Source: an uncultured Lachnospiraceae bacterium
GTDB taxonomy: Bacteria > Bacillota > Clostridia > Lachnospirales > Lachnospiraceae
NCBI GenBank assembly: GCA_934394615.1
Contig: CAKRRJ010000030.1
Span: 1 to 26,450, forward strand
DNA length: 26,450 bases
Direction: 5' to 3'
In this document: positions 14,581 through 22,096 of the stretch, piece after piece
How the letters are laid out: each line of letters opens with the position of its first letter
How positions within the stretch are numbered: the stretch's first letter is position 1
Program-made: the position numbers and the translations under genes
Notes under the pieces: model-generated
Told to the model about the DNA's origin: nothing
What the model saw: only the letters and a program-made list of their open reading frames with translations
The model's database searches: none

Positions 14581-14749
14581 GGGGCTGCAGCAAAACGAGC
14601 CCCGCCACATTCCCATATCGTTGTTCGCCTGCTCTCACTTACACATGTTCGTCTGTGCCGGATTTCATCCGTCCCATTCGGACATGCGTGTTCGAGATGC
14701 GTACAACCTGATATGTGGAATGTTCTGGGTCTCGTTTTGCTGCAGCCCC
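14581..14749 (+). repeat. 169-nt rod-like inverted repeat (candidate structured RNA or palindromic element)
   Basis: The outer arms GGGGCTGCAGCAAAACGAG (14581-14599) and CTCGTTTTGCTGCAGCCCC (14731-14749) are perfectly complementary over 19 bp. Pairing resumes inside: ACATTCC/GGAATGT (14607-14613 with 14717-14723), CATATC/GATATG (14614-14619 with 14710-14715, one bulged T), TTGT/ACAA and CGC/GCG (14621-14628 with 14699-14706), CATGTTCG/CGGACATG (14644-14651 with 14679-14686), and an apical CGGAT/ATCCG stem (14659-14671). About 52 bp form on one axis with small internal loops. It starts just after an extended -10 promoter and lacks a T-tract. It encodes no credible protein and shows no target-site duplication that I can see. 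The family is not recognised. Confidence 0.75.
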
Positions 14750-14829
14750 ATCACGAGTGGTGAGTCAGAAACAACGCGGCAGAGTACCGCATGAGAACCA
14801 TAGAAAAACAAAACAGGAGGAAATTCCCA

Positions 14830-16794
14830 ATGAAGATCAAAGTATCCAACTACATTGCCGGGAAACTGGTAGAGGCAGGCATCAATCAGGTCTTTACGGT
14901 TACAGGGGGAGGTGCCATGCACTTAAACGATGCCCTGGGCCATCAGGAAGGACTGCACTGCCTGTATCAGCATCATGAGCAGGCCTGCGCCATTGCCGCA
15001 GAGGCTTACGCGCGCATTCACAACAAGATCGGAGCACTGTGCGTGACAACCGGTCCTGGCGGCACCAACGCCATTACCGGCGTGGTAGGCGGCTGGCTGG
15101 ATTCCATCCCGATGTTTGTTCTGTCCGGACAGGTGCGCTACGACACGACCGCACGCTGGTCTGGCGTGGGCATCCGCGCGATGGGCGACCAGGAATTTGA
15201 TATTGTAAAATCCATTGACTGCATGGCGAAGTACAGCGAGATGGTTATTGATCCGCTGCGCATCCGCTACTGTGTGGAAAAAGCGCTGTATCTGTCCTGT
15301 TCCGGACGTCCGGGCCCGACCTGGCTGGACATTCCGTTAGATGTGCAGGGCGCGTATGTGGAGACGGAGGACCTTGCCGGGTTTGACGCTGCCGATTATG
15401 AGGCTGGCGGTACCGGCTGGGCAGACAAGGAAGCAGAACAAGCACATGCCATTGAGGCGGATTATGCCGGAAAAGGCGAGAAGCGCCAGGTGCTTCCGGC
15501 ACCGGTATCGAAAGAGCTGGCAAAAGAGATCATTGAAAAGATTCGCTGCGCGAAGCGTCCGGTTCTGTATGCAGGAAACGGCATCCGCATCGCCAATGCG
15601 TTTGACGCGTTCATGGAAGTGGCAGACGGACTCGGCATTCCGGCTGTGGTCGGCTGGAACGCAAATGACTGCATGTACGATGACTGTCCGTGGTATGTGG
15701 GCAGACCGGGCAACATGGGCGACCGCCCGGGCAACCTTGCCGTGCAGAACAGTGACCTGGTATTCTCCGTGGGAAGCCGCTTAAGCATCCGCCAGGTTGG
15801 TTATAATTATAAGACCTGGGCGCGTGAGGCGTATGTCATTATGAGTGATGTGGACCAGGAAGAGTTGAAGAAGCCGAGCGTGCATGTGGACATGCCGGTT
15901 CACGCGGACGCGAAGAATTTAATGGAGACTATGGCAGCAGTTCTTCGCGAGGAATATGACAAAAAGCCGGTATTTGACGGCGGCGAGGGCCTGCCGGGTA
16001 TGACCTGGAGCGAGACCTGCCGCATGTACCGTGAGAAATATCCGACCATCCGCGAGGAGCAGTTAAAGCCGGATCCGGCGCGCGAGGCTAATGTCTACGC
16101 AGTTGTGGAGGCACTCAGCAGCCGTTTAAGCGAAGACCAGATCACAGTCGTAGGAAATGGTTCTGCCTGTGTGGTGGGCGGTCATGCCTACATTATGAAG
16201 AAGGGACAGCGGTTCTTATCGAACTCCGCGATCGCGTCTATGGGTTACGACCTTCCGGCGGCAATCGGTGCCTGCATGGCGGCGCATGACCCGGAGCATG
16301 AGGGAGACGGCTACAGTAAACACGACATTATCCTGCTGACTGGTGAGGGCAGCATCCAGATGAACATTCAGGAACTGCAGACCATCATTCATCACAAGAT
16401 GCCGATCAAGATCTTCCTCATCAACAATGGCGGTTACCATTCCATTCGCCAGACCCAGAGAAACTTCTTTGGCGAGCCGCTTGTCGGCATCGGCGTGGAC
16501 AGCCACGACTTAAGCTTCCCGGATATGGAGAAGCTGGCAGCGGCTTACGGTTATCCTTATGTGGTGGCACATCACAATGAGGAGCTGGCTGACGCTGTGG
16601 AGAAGACCCTGGCCATGGACGGCCCGGTCATCTGTGAGTTCTATGTGACCACAGACCAGAACTTTGAGCCAAAGTCCTCCGCAAAGCGCCTGCCGGACGG
16701 TACGTTAGTATCTCCGCCGCTTGAGGATCTTTCTCCGTTCCTGCCGGATGAGGAGATGGACAAGCTGATGATCATCAGGAGGATAAAAGAATGA
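14830..16794 (+). CDS. ThDP-dependent acetolactate-synthase-like enzyme of a glycan locus
   Basis: A 654-aa thiamine-diphosphate enzyme of the acetolactate synthase/pyruvate decarboxylase superfamily. The N-terminal PYR domain has FTVTGGGAMHLNDAL and the activating Glu50 in YQHHEQACAIAAEAYA, then TTGPGGTNAITGV. The middle domain (about 215-365) starts with KRPVLYAGNGI. The C-terminal PP domain has the cofactor motif GEGS (505-508) through NN (532-533), with Glu where most relatives have Asp. A tail reads LPDGTLVSPPLEDLSPFLPD. A charged insert at about 185-220 and the tail make it longer than typical 550-600 aa relatives. The start at 14830 is preferred because AGGAGG lies 10 nt before it; an ATG 39 nt earlier has no ribosome site. 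It overlaps the epimerase gene by ATGA. Context suggests carboligation onto a nucleotide-linked keto-sugar, as by YerE, but amino-acid biosynthesis cannot be excluded. Confidence 0.85.
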   Translation: MKIKVSNYIAGKLVEAGINQVFTVTGGGAMHLNDALGHQEGLHCLYQHHEQACAIAAEAYARIHNKIGALCVTTGPGGTNAITGVVGGWLDSIPMFVLSGQVRYDTTARWSGVGIRAMGDQEFDIVKSIDCMAKYSEMVIDPLRIRYCVEKALYLSCSGRPGPTWLDIPLDVQGAYVETEDLAGFDAADYEAGGTGWADKEAEQAHAIEADYAGKGEKRQVLPAPVSKELAKEIIEKIRCAKRPVLYAGNGIRIANAFDAFMEVADGLGIPAVVGWNANDCMYDDCPWYVGRPGNMGDRPGNLAVQNSDLVFSVGSRLSIRQVGYNYKTWAREAYVIMSDVDQEELKKPSVHVDMPVHADAKNLMETMAAVLREEYDKKPVFDGGEGLPGMTWSETCRMYREKYPTIREEQLKPDPAREANVYAVVEALSSRLSEDQITVVGNGSACVVGGHAYIMKKGQRFLSNSAIASMGYDLPAAIGACMAAHDPEHEGDGYSKHDIILLTGEGSIQMNIQELQTIIHHKMPIKIFLINNGGYHSIRQTQRNFFGEPLVGIGVDSHDLSFPDMEKLAAAYGYPYVVAHHNEELADAVEKTLAMDGPVICEFYVTTDQNFEPKSSAKRLPDGTLVSPPLEDLSPFLPDEEMDKLMIIRRIKE

Positions 16795-17699
16795 GAGTTG
16801 TGGTAACCGGCGCGACCAGTTTTATAGGTTTGACAACCGTAAAACAACTTTTAGAGGCGGGGCACCAGGTCTTTGCGGTGGTCCGCCCCGCTTCTTCTAA
16901 TATGAAATCTTTAGAGGAACTGGTGGATGGGGAGAAAAAAAAGCTCCTTACCGTCTGCCGGGTTGACCTGTCAGATATCCGAAGCCTGACTGGTTTTTCA
17001 GCAGATGCCTGGATCCATATGGGCTGGGACGGATCAGGAAGTGAGAACCGGACAAAACGGGATATGCAGCAAGCCAATGTGGCATACTGCATGGATGCGG
17101 TGGAAACGGCGGCATTGCTTGGCTGCAGGCGTTTTTTATTTACTGGTTCCCAGGCAGAATACGGTGTCTGGCATCAGACTGTGGCAGAAGACACGCCCTG
17201 CCGTCCTGTATCAGAATACGGAAAAGCAAAGGCAGAGGTTGGTGAAAAGGCAAAAACATTATGTGAAGCCAGAAATATGGACTTCATACATGCAAGGATA
17301 TACAGTGTGTATGGCACGGGGGACCACCCGTGGTCCCTGGTAGCCTCCTGCCTGCGCGCCTGGAAAGAAGACGGCCACATAAAACTGGGCGCATGCACAC
17401 AAAACTGGAATTTCCTTTATATTGAAGACGCGGCTGCGGCGATCGTAACGTTACTGATGGAAGGAAAACCGGGAATCTACAATATTGGAAGCAATGATAC
17501 AAGAATGCTTAAAAATTTTGTTGAGGAAATGTATACATTGTGTGGCAGCCGTGGAAGTTTTGCTTATGGAGAGCGGCCTGAGAATGCAGAAGGTCTGACA
17601 GATCTGATGCCGGATATCAGCAAGATCCTGCGCGATACATCATGGAAGCCGGCTGTTTCGTTTGCGGAAGGAATCAGCCGGATGATCGAGCAGAGCTGA
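16791..17699 (+). CDS. NAD-dependent sugar epimerase/reductase (extended SDR)
   Basis: A 302-aa member of the extended short-chain dehydrogenase family that acts on nucleotide sugars. The Rossmann dinucleotide site is TGATSFIG (7-14). The catalytic region has FTGSQAEYG and the Y-X3-K pair in EYGKAKAE. RIYSVYGTGDHP and NWNFLYIEDAAAAIV are typical of the NAD-dependent epimerase/dehydratase group. The start overlaps the ThDP-enzyme stop as ATGA, with AGGAGG in the end of that gene, so the two are translationally coupled and probably consecutive in one pathway. Reduction or epimerisation of the ThDP enzyme's product is the natural hypothesis. The gene looks more AT-rich, with more AAA/ATA/TTT codons than its neighbours, a possible sign of separate acquisition. 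The exact substrate is unknown. Confidence 0.85.
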   Translation: MRVVVTGATSFIGLTTVKQLLEAGHQVFAVVRPASSNMKSLEELVDGEKKKLLTVCRVDLSDIRSLTGFSADAWIHMGWDGSGSENRTKRDMQQANVAYCMDAVETAALLGCRRFLFTGSQAEYGVWHQTVAEDTPCRPVSEYGKAKAEVGEKAKTLCEARNMDFIHARIYSVYGTGDHPWSLVASCLRAWKEDGHIKLGACTQNWNFLYIEDAAAAIVTLLMEGKPGIYNIGSNDTRMLKNFVEEMYTLCGSRGSFAYGERPENAEGLTDLMPDISKILRDTSWKPAVSFAEGISRMIEQS

Positions 17700-17740
17700 A
17701 AAAGGCACTGGACAATAGAAGAATCTGGAAGGAAACGATT

Positions 17741-18682
17741 ATGAAAAAAATCAGTGTACTGATCCCCTGTTATAATGAACAGGAGAATGTAGAGGCAATC
17801 AGTGAGGCGGTTCTGGAGACCCTGACCCGGGACCTGCCCCAGTATGATTATGAGCTGGTGTTCATCGATAATGATTCGACCGATGACACCCGCCCGATCC
17901 TGCGCAGGCTCTGCGCGGCAAACCCGAAGATCAAGGCCATCTTCAATGCCCGCAACTTCGGCCAGTTCAATTCTCCGTATTACGGAATGCTGCAGGTGAC
18001 CGGAGACTGCGTTATTGAGATGGTGGCAGATTTCCAGGATCCGGTGGACATGATCCCCAAATATGTAAAGGCCTGGGAAGACGGCTACAAGATCGTTATT
18101 GGAATCAAGACCAGCAGCAAGGAAAACAAGATCATGTATGCGCTCCGCAGCTTTTACTATAAAACGATCAAGAAGCTGTCAGATGTAGAGCAGATCGAGC
18201 ATTTTACCGGATCCGGACTCTACGACCGCGACTTTATTGAAGTGTTAAGAAATCTGAACGACCCAACTCCGTTTCTGCGCGGTATTGTGGCAGAGCTTGG
18301 TTACAAGCGCAAGGAGATTCCTTACGAGCAGCCGAAGCGCCGCGCCGGAAAGACCCACAACAATTTCTACCGGCTTTATGACGCGGCCATGCTCAGTGTG
18401 ACCTCCTACACCAAGGCAGGCCTGCGTCTGGCAACCTTTGTGGGCGCTGTCAGTGTGTTCCTGAGCATGTTGGTGGCGATCGCCTATCTGGTTATGAAGC
18501 TCATCTGGTGGGATCGTTTTTCAGCAGGCATGGCACCAATGCTCATTGGTATGCTGTTTCTGGGATCGGTGCAGATCTTCTTTATCGGCATGGTCGGTGA
18601 GTATGTGCTCTCCATCAACCAGAGAGTGATGCACCGCCCGCTGGTAGTCGAGGAAGAGCGCCTGAATTTTGAGGAAAAATAA
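17741..18682 (+). CDS. GtrB/DPM1-like polyprenyl-phosphate glycosyltransferase (GT2)
   Basis: A 313-aa membrane glycosyltransferase. The GT-A catalytic domain starts at once (KKISVLIPCYNEQENVEAI), with VFIDNDSTDDT and the metal/nucleotide region VEMVADFQDP (Asp97, Asp100). Two hydrophobic segments close the protein (about 225-255 and 263-290: LATFVGAVSVFLSMLVAIAY, then MLIGMLFLGSVQIFFIGMVG), followed by EYVLSINQRVMHRPL. This is the layout of GtrB/ArnC-type enzymes, which transfer a sugar from a nucleotide donor to undecaprenyl phosphate on the cytoplasmic face. The start at 17741 is chosen for its GGAAGGAAAC site; an in-frame ATG at 17642 lies inside the epimerase gene. Such enzymes supply lipid-linked single sugars for side-chain addition outside the cell, yet no matching GT-C glycosyltransferase is seen in the window. 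Confidence 0.9.
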   Translation: MKKISVLIPCYNEQENVEAISEAVLETLTRDLPQYDYELVFIDNDSTDDTRPILRRLCAANPKIKAIFNARNFGQFNSPYYGMLQVTGDCVIEMVADFQDPVDMIPKYVKAWEDGYKIVIGIKTSSKENKIMYALRSFYYKTIKKLSDVEQIEHFTGSGLYDRDFIEVLRNLNDPTPFLRGIVAELGYKRKEIPYEQPKRRAGKTHNNFYRLYDAAMLSVTSYTKAGLRLATFVGAVSVFLSMLVAIAYLVMKLIWWDRFSAGMAPMLIGMLFLGSVQIFFIGMVGEYVLSINQRVMHRPLVVEEERLNFEEK

Positions 18683-18723
18683 CCGGGAAGGTACGGAACC
18701 GTTATGAGGAGAAAGAATTTGTT

Positions 18724-20928
18724 ATGAAATACAAGATTGATGTGGTAAGGATCCGGGAAAACTCCATCCAGTTAAATGGCTGGGTCATTGGAAAGACGCC
18801 GGAGTCCAGGGCAGAGTTTGAGGTTCTGGACCAGAAAAAACAGCCGGTACAGTGCAAATATGTGGCAACACGCCGGGATGACGTGAGCCAGATCTATTAC
18901 AAGCAGGTCTACGACTGGGATTACGGCTTTGATATCCAGTTCCCGTATGAGCGCGGCGCGGATTACTGGCTGGTGATCCGCTGTGACGGAAAGACTGCCC
19001 GCGTAAAGTACAATGAGGAACTCATCGCAAAGCGCGCGAGCGTGGCACACAAGCGCATGGAGAAGATCAAAGATCTCATGAACATGGAAACCGTGCATGT
19101 GGCGCTGGAGTTTGGCAGAAAGCATGGCTTAAAGGCGCTGCTTTTAAAATCCCGCCACAAACTGCAGGGACTGGACAACGACTATGACTACGGGGAATGG
19201 TATGAACTGACCCGCCCGAAGGAGGAAGAACTGGCGGCACAGCGCGAGACAAAGTTCGCGTACGAGCCGCTGTTATCCATCGTCATTCCGGCGTACAAGA
19301 CCCCGGAGAAATATCTGCGCGAGATGCTAGACTCCATTCTGGCGCAGACCTACAAAAACTGGGAGGTTTGTGTGGCAAACGGAAGCCCGAAGGGCGAGGG
19401 TGCCATTGTCAGCCGCGTGATGGCGGAGTACACGAAGAAAGACAGCCGCTTCCATGTGTCGGAGCTTGGCGATAACCTTGGCATTTCCGGCAATACGAAC
19501 GCGGCACTGGAAATGGCAAAGGGCGATTTCATCATCCTGGCCGACCACGACGATACCATTCCAGAGCATGCGCTCTATGAGGTGGCAAAGACCATCAACG
19601 AGCATCCGGCGTGCGATGTCATCTACTCCGATGAAGATAAGCTGGATATGGACGGCGGCGCGCTGTTTGACCCGCATTTTAAACCGGATTTCAATCCGGA
19701 TCTCTTAACCAGCGTCAATTACATCTGCCATCTGTTTGTGGTGAAGCGCAGCCTGCTCGATCAGGTGGGCGGCTTCCGCCATGAGTTTGACGGAGCGCAG
19801 GACTACGACTTTATTTTCCGCTGCACGGAAAGCGCAAAGGAAATCCGCCATATTCCGAAGGTGCTCTACCACTGGCGCTGCCATCAGGATTCCACAGCAA
19901 GCAATCCGGAGAGCAAGCTGTACGCGTTTGAAGCCGGGGCAAGAGCCATTATGGCGCATTATGAGCGCTGCGGCATTCCGGCGGAGAAGGTGGAGAAGGG
20001 CGTGGATTACGGCATTTACCACACCACCTTCAAAATTCAGGGCGATCCGCTTGTTTCGGTCATTATTCCGAACAAAGACCACAGCGTGGATCTGGATCTC
20101 TGCATCCGTTCCATTATCGAGCGCGCCACATACAAGAACCTGGAGTTTATTGTGGTAGAGAACAACAGTACCGAACAGGAAACATTTGCTTACTACGAGA
20201 AGATCCAGAAAGAGTTTCCGCAGGTAAAGGTTGTGCGCTGGGAGCGGGAATTTAACTATTCCGCCATCAACAATTTTGGCGCGACGTTTGCGAAGGGCGA
20301 GTATCTGATGCTGTTAAATAACGACACCGAGATCATTGCCCCGCGCCTGTTTGAGGAGATGCTGGGCTTCTGCCAGAGAAAAGAAGTCGGCATTGTGGGC
20401 GCAAGGCTTCTGTATGAGGATGACACGATCCAGCATGCCGGCGTTGTGATTGGTTTTGGCGGCGTGGCAGGCCACACATTTATCGGCCTTCATGAGGCGG
20501 AGAACAGCTACTTCCACCGGGCTATGTGCGCGCAGGACTACAGCGCCGTGACGGCAGCCTGCCTGATGGTAAAGAAATCTGTGTTCCAGGAGGTCGGCGG
20601 CCTGACCGAGGAACTTGCGGTGGCGTTCAACGATGTGGACTTCTGCTTAAAAGTGCGGGCAGCCGGTTATCTGGTCGTTTACGCGCCGTATGCGGTGATG
20701 CACCACTACGAATCCAAGTCCAGAGGACTGGAAGACACGCCGGAGAAGGTAGCGCGCTTCAACCGGGAGTGGGCGCTGGTGGCAAAACGCTGGCCGGATA
20801 TCTTGCAGAACGGCGATCCGTACTACAACCCGAACCTGACGCTGCGCAAGTCCGACTTTTCGCTGCGTGATCTCTTAAAAGAGAAAATCGGTGAGCCATA
20901 TAAGCTGCCGGACTTAAAAGAGCAGTAG
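18724..20928 (+). CDS. Tandem-domain GT2 glycosyltransferase
   Basis: A 734-aa cytoplasmic glycosyltransferase with two GT-A domains. Residues 1-100 form a beta-rich module (IRENSIQLNGWVIGKTP, then WDYGFDIQFPYERGADYWLV), typically found ahead of these enzymes. A helical linker follows. Domain 1 begins near 182 (LLSIVIPAYKTPEKY), with DHDDT at 274-278 as the metal site and GAQDYDFIFR. Domain 2 begins near 442 (PLVSVIIPNKDHSVDL), with NNDTEI around Asp534, QHAGVVIGFGGVAGHTF and FNDVDFCLK. The second domain resembles rhamnosyltransferases. Two active sites suggest it adds two sugars, perhaps alternating linkages, to one acceptor. It follows the GtrB-like gene by 41 nt and precedes the next GT2 by 17 nt. 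Confidence 0.9.
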   Translation: MKYKIDVVRIRENSIQLNGWVIGKTPESRAEFEVLDQKKQPVQCKYVATRRDDVSQIYYKQVYDWDYGFDIQFPYERGADYWLVIRCDGKTARVKYNEELIAKRASVAHKRMEKIKDLMNMETVHVALEFGRKHGLKALLLKSRHKLQGLDNDYDYGEWYELTRPKEEELAAQRETKFAYEPLLSIVIPAYKTPEKYLREMLDSILAQTYKNWEVCVANGSPKGEGAIVSRVMAEYTKKDSRFHVSELGDNLGISGNTNAALEMAKGDFIILADHDDTIPEHALYEVAKTINEHPACDVIYSDEDKLDMDGGALFDPHFKPDFNPDLLTSVNYICHLFVVKRSLLDQVGGFRHEFDGAQDYDFIFRCTESAKEIRHIPKVLYHWRCHQDSTASNPESKLYAFEAGARAIMAHYERCGIPAEKVEKGVDYGIYHTTFKIQGDPLVSVIIPNKDHSVDLDLCIRSIIERATYKNLEFIVVENNSTEQETFAYYEKIQKEFPQVKVVRWEREFNYSAINNFGATFAKGEYLMLLNNDTEIIAPRLFEEMLGFCQRKEVGIVGARLLYEDDTIQHAGVVIGFGGVAGHTFIGLHEAENSYFHRAMCAQDYSAVTAACLMVKKSVFQEVGGLTEELAVAFNDVDFCLKVRAAGYLVVYAPYAVMHHYESKSRGLEDTPEKVARFNREWALVAKRWPDILQNGDPYYNPNLTLRKSDFSLRDLLKEKIGEPYKLPDLKEQ

Positions 20929-20945
20929 AATCTGGAGGAATCGAT

Positions 20946-21944
20946 ATGAAAAAAGCAACGATCATCATTCCAAACTATAACGGCCTGAAATTTATGGAGC
21001 CGTGCATGGCGGCGCTGGAAAAGCAGGTCTGCCAGGATTATGAGCTTCTGATCGTGGATAACGGATCCACGGACGGCAGTGTGGAATGGCTGAAGGAGCA
21101 CGGGATTCCTTCCATCTTTCTTGCAACGAACACAGGCTTTTCCGGTGCGGTGAATGTGGGAATCCGTGCGGCAAAAACGCCGTATGTGATCCTTTTGAAC
21201 AACGACACGGAGCCGGAACCGGAATATGTGGGCGAGCTGATCCGGGCGATCGAGGCTTCTCCGAAGATTTTTTCCGTCAGTCCGAAAATGATCCAGCTCT
21301 ACCACCGGGACCTGATGGATGACGGCGGTGACATGTACAGCATTCTCGGCTGGGCGTACCAGCGCGGCGTGGGGCAGGAGATCGAACGATACGATCGTCC
21401 CTGCCATATCTTTTCCGCCTGCGCAGGAGCTGCCATTTATCGGAGAGAAGTCTTTGACGAGATCGGATACTTTGATGAGATGCACTTTGCGTATCTCGAA
21501 GACATCGATGTAGGATACCGGGCGAAGATCGCGGGATACTATAACCTGTACTGCCCGTCCGCGAAAGTGTACCATGTGGGAAGCGGAACCAGCGGTTCCA
21601 AGTACAATTCGTTCAAGGTAAAGCTGGCAGCCCGCAACAACGTGTATTTAAACTATAAGAACATGCCTGCGCTGCAGCTTCTCGTGAACAGCATTCCGAT
21701 CGCAGTGGGAATTGCGGTCAAGTATTTCTTCTTTAAGAAAAGAGGCTTCGAAAAAGATTATGTTGCAGGTGTTCTGGAAGGCCTTCGGACCATGAAAAAG
21801 GCGAAAAAAGTTCCATACCGCAGAGAGGATCTTCCCAACTATCTTGCGATCGAGTGGGAACTGATTTACGGTACGCTGCTCTATTTTTATGAGTTTTCCA
21901 GACGCCAGGCGAAAAAAGCACTGGACAGGAATGCAAAAAGTTAA
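20946..21944 (+). CDS. Single-domain GT2, WbbL-like (possible rhamnosyltransferase)
   Basis: A 332-aa GT2 enzyme. The opening is KKATIIIPNYNGLKFMEPCM, then IVDNGSTDGS, the metal motif LLNNDTEPEPE (Asp87) and GAAIYRREVFDEIGYFDE. AYLEDIDVGYRAKIAGY follows, with the general-base type ED and VYHVGSGTSG. This sequence of motifs is that of WbbL-like transferases, many of which add rhamnose to a lipid-linked acceptor, though donor specificity cannot be read from sequence. A hydrophobic patch near 245-260 and a basic C-terminal third (KKRGFEKDY, then RRQAKKALDRNAKS) suggest membrane association. TGGAGGAA lies 6 nt before the ATG, close behind the tandem GT2, so both are in one operon. Confidence 0.88.
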   Translation: MKKATIIIPNYNGLKFMEPCMAALEKQVCQDYELLIVDNGSTDGSVEWLKEHGIPSIFLATNTGFSGAVNVGIRAAKTPYVILLNNDTEPEPEYVGELIRAIEASPKIFSVSPKMIQLYHRDLMDDGGDMYSILGWAYQRGVGQEIERYDRPCHIFSACAGAAIYRREVFDEIGYFDEMHFAYLEDIDVGYRAKIAGYYNLYCPSAKVYHVGSGTSGSKYNSFKVKLAARNNVYLNYKNMPALQLLVNSIPIAVGIAVKYFFFKKRGFEKDYVAGVLEGLRTMKKAKKVPYRREDLPNYLAIEWELIYGTLLYFYEFSRRQAKKALDRNAKS

Positions 21945-21978
21945 GAGAAATTTAATGGTTCAATCCGGAAAATTCGTG

Positions 21979-22039
21979 TATAATCGTTACGATTCCATTA
22001 TAATGCCTGTAGACTGCTGTTTTGCGGGAAAACAGGCAG
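21979..22039 (+). promoter_or_regulatory. Candidate internal promoter and leader hairpin before the priming transferase
   Basis: Two perfect TATAAT hexamers lie at 21979-21984 and 21999-22004 in a 152-nt gap; neither has a convincing -35. Downstream, CTGCTGTTTT (22014-22023) pairs with AAAACAGGCAG (22029-22039) with one bulged G across GCGGG, near the expected transcript start. No T-tract follows. The gap is the longest inside the glycan locus, consistent with a secondary transcription start. Confidence 0.4.
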
Positions 22040-22096
22040 GATCCGTTGCGGTCTGCGCAGTGCGCGGGCGGCAATTCAGAGATAAAGGTGGACCAT

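Larger units (their letters stand above)
14373..14829. other. Divergent intergenic region between wall-repeat gene and glycan locus
   Basis: This 457-nt gap holds no credible gene. It contains the leader of the minus-strand wall-repeat gene (with a small ACCGG/CCGGT stem at 14404-14417) and that gene's promoter. It also holds the opposing extended -10 promoter, the 169-nt rod-like inverted repeat, two small hairpins after it (TCAC/GTGA at 14751-14763 and GCGG/CCGC at 14776-14790), and the AGGAGG ribosome site of the ThDP-enzyme gene. A short open frame at 14564-14794 is only the palindrome read through. Confidence 0.7.

Noticed and set aside
14581..14749. Signal-recognition-particle RNA as identity of the rod
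   Set aside because: The conserved GGAAGGAAGCAGC-like apical region of SRP RNA is absent; the apical loop here is CGGAT-TTC-ATCCG.
14564..14794. A 76-codon open frame through the rod-like inverted repeat, and its minus-strand counterpart
   Set aside because: It has no ribosome site, its composition is dictated by the palindrome, and it starts inside the promoter; the structure explains the openness.
14581..14829. TPP riboswitch or T-box upstream of the ThDP enzyme
   Set aside because: No CUGAGA-type thi-box elements or T-box sequence, and no terminator/antiterminator pair is seen. The gene uses ThDP rather than making it.
17642..17740. Upstream start for the GtrB-like transferase
   Set aside because: It lies inside the epimerase gene and would add residues ahead of the canonical first beta-strand; the start at 17741 has a good ribosome site.
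22022..22096. Upstream start for the priming transferase
   Set aside because: It lies within the leader hairpin region and lacks a ribosome site; 22097 has AAAGGTGG at proper distance.
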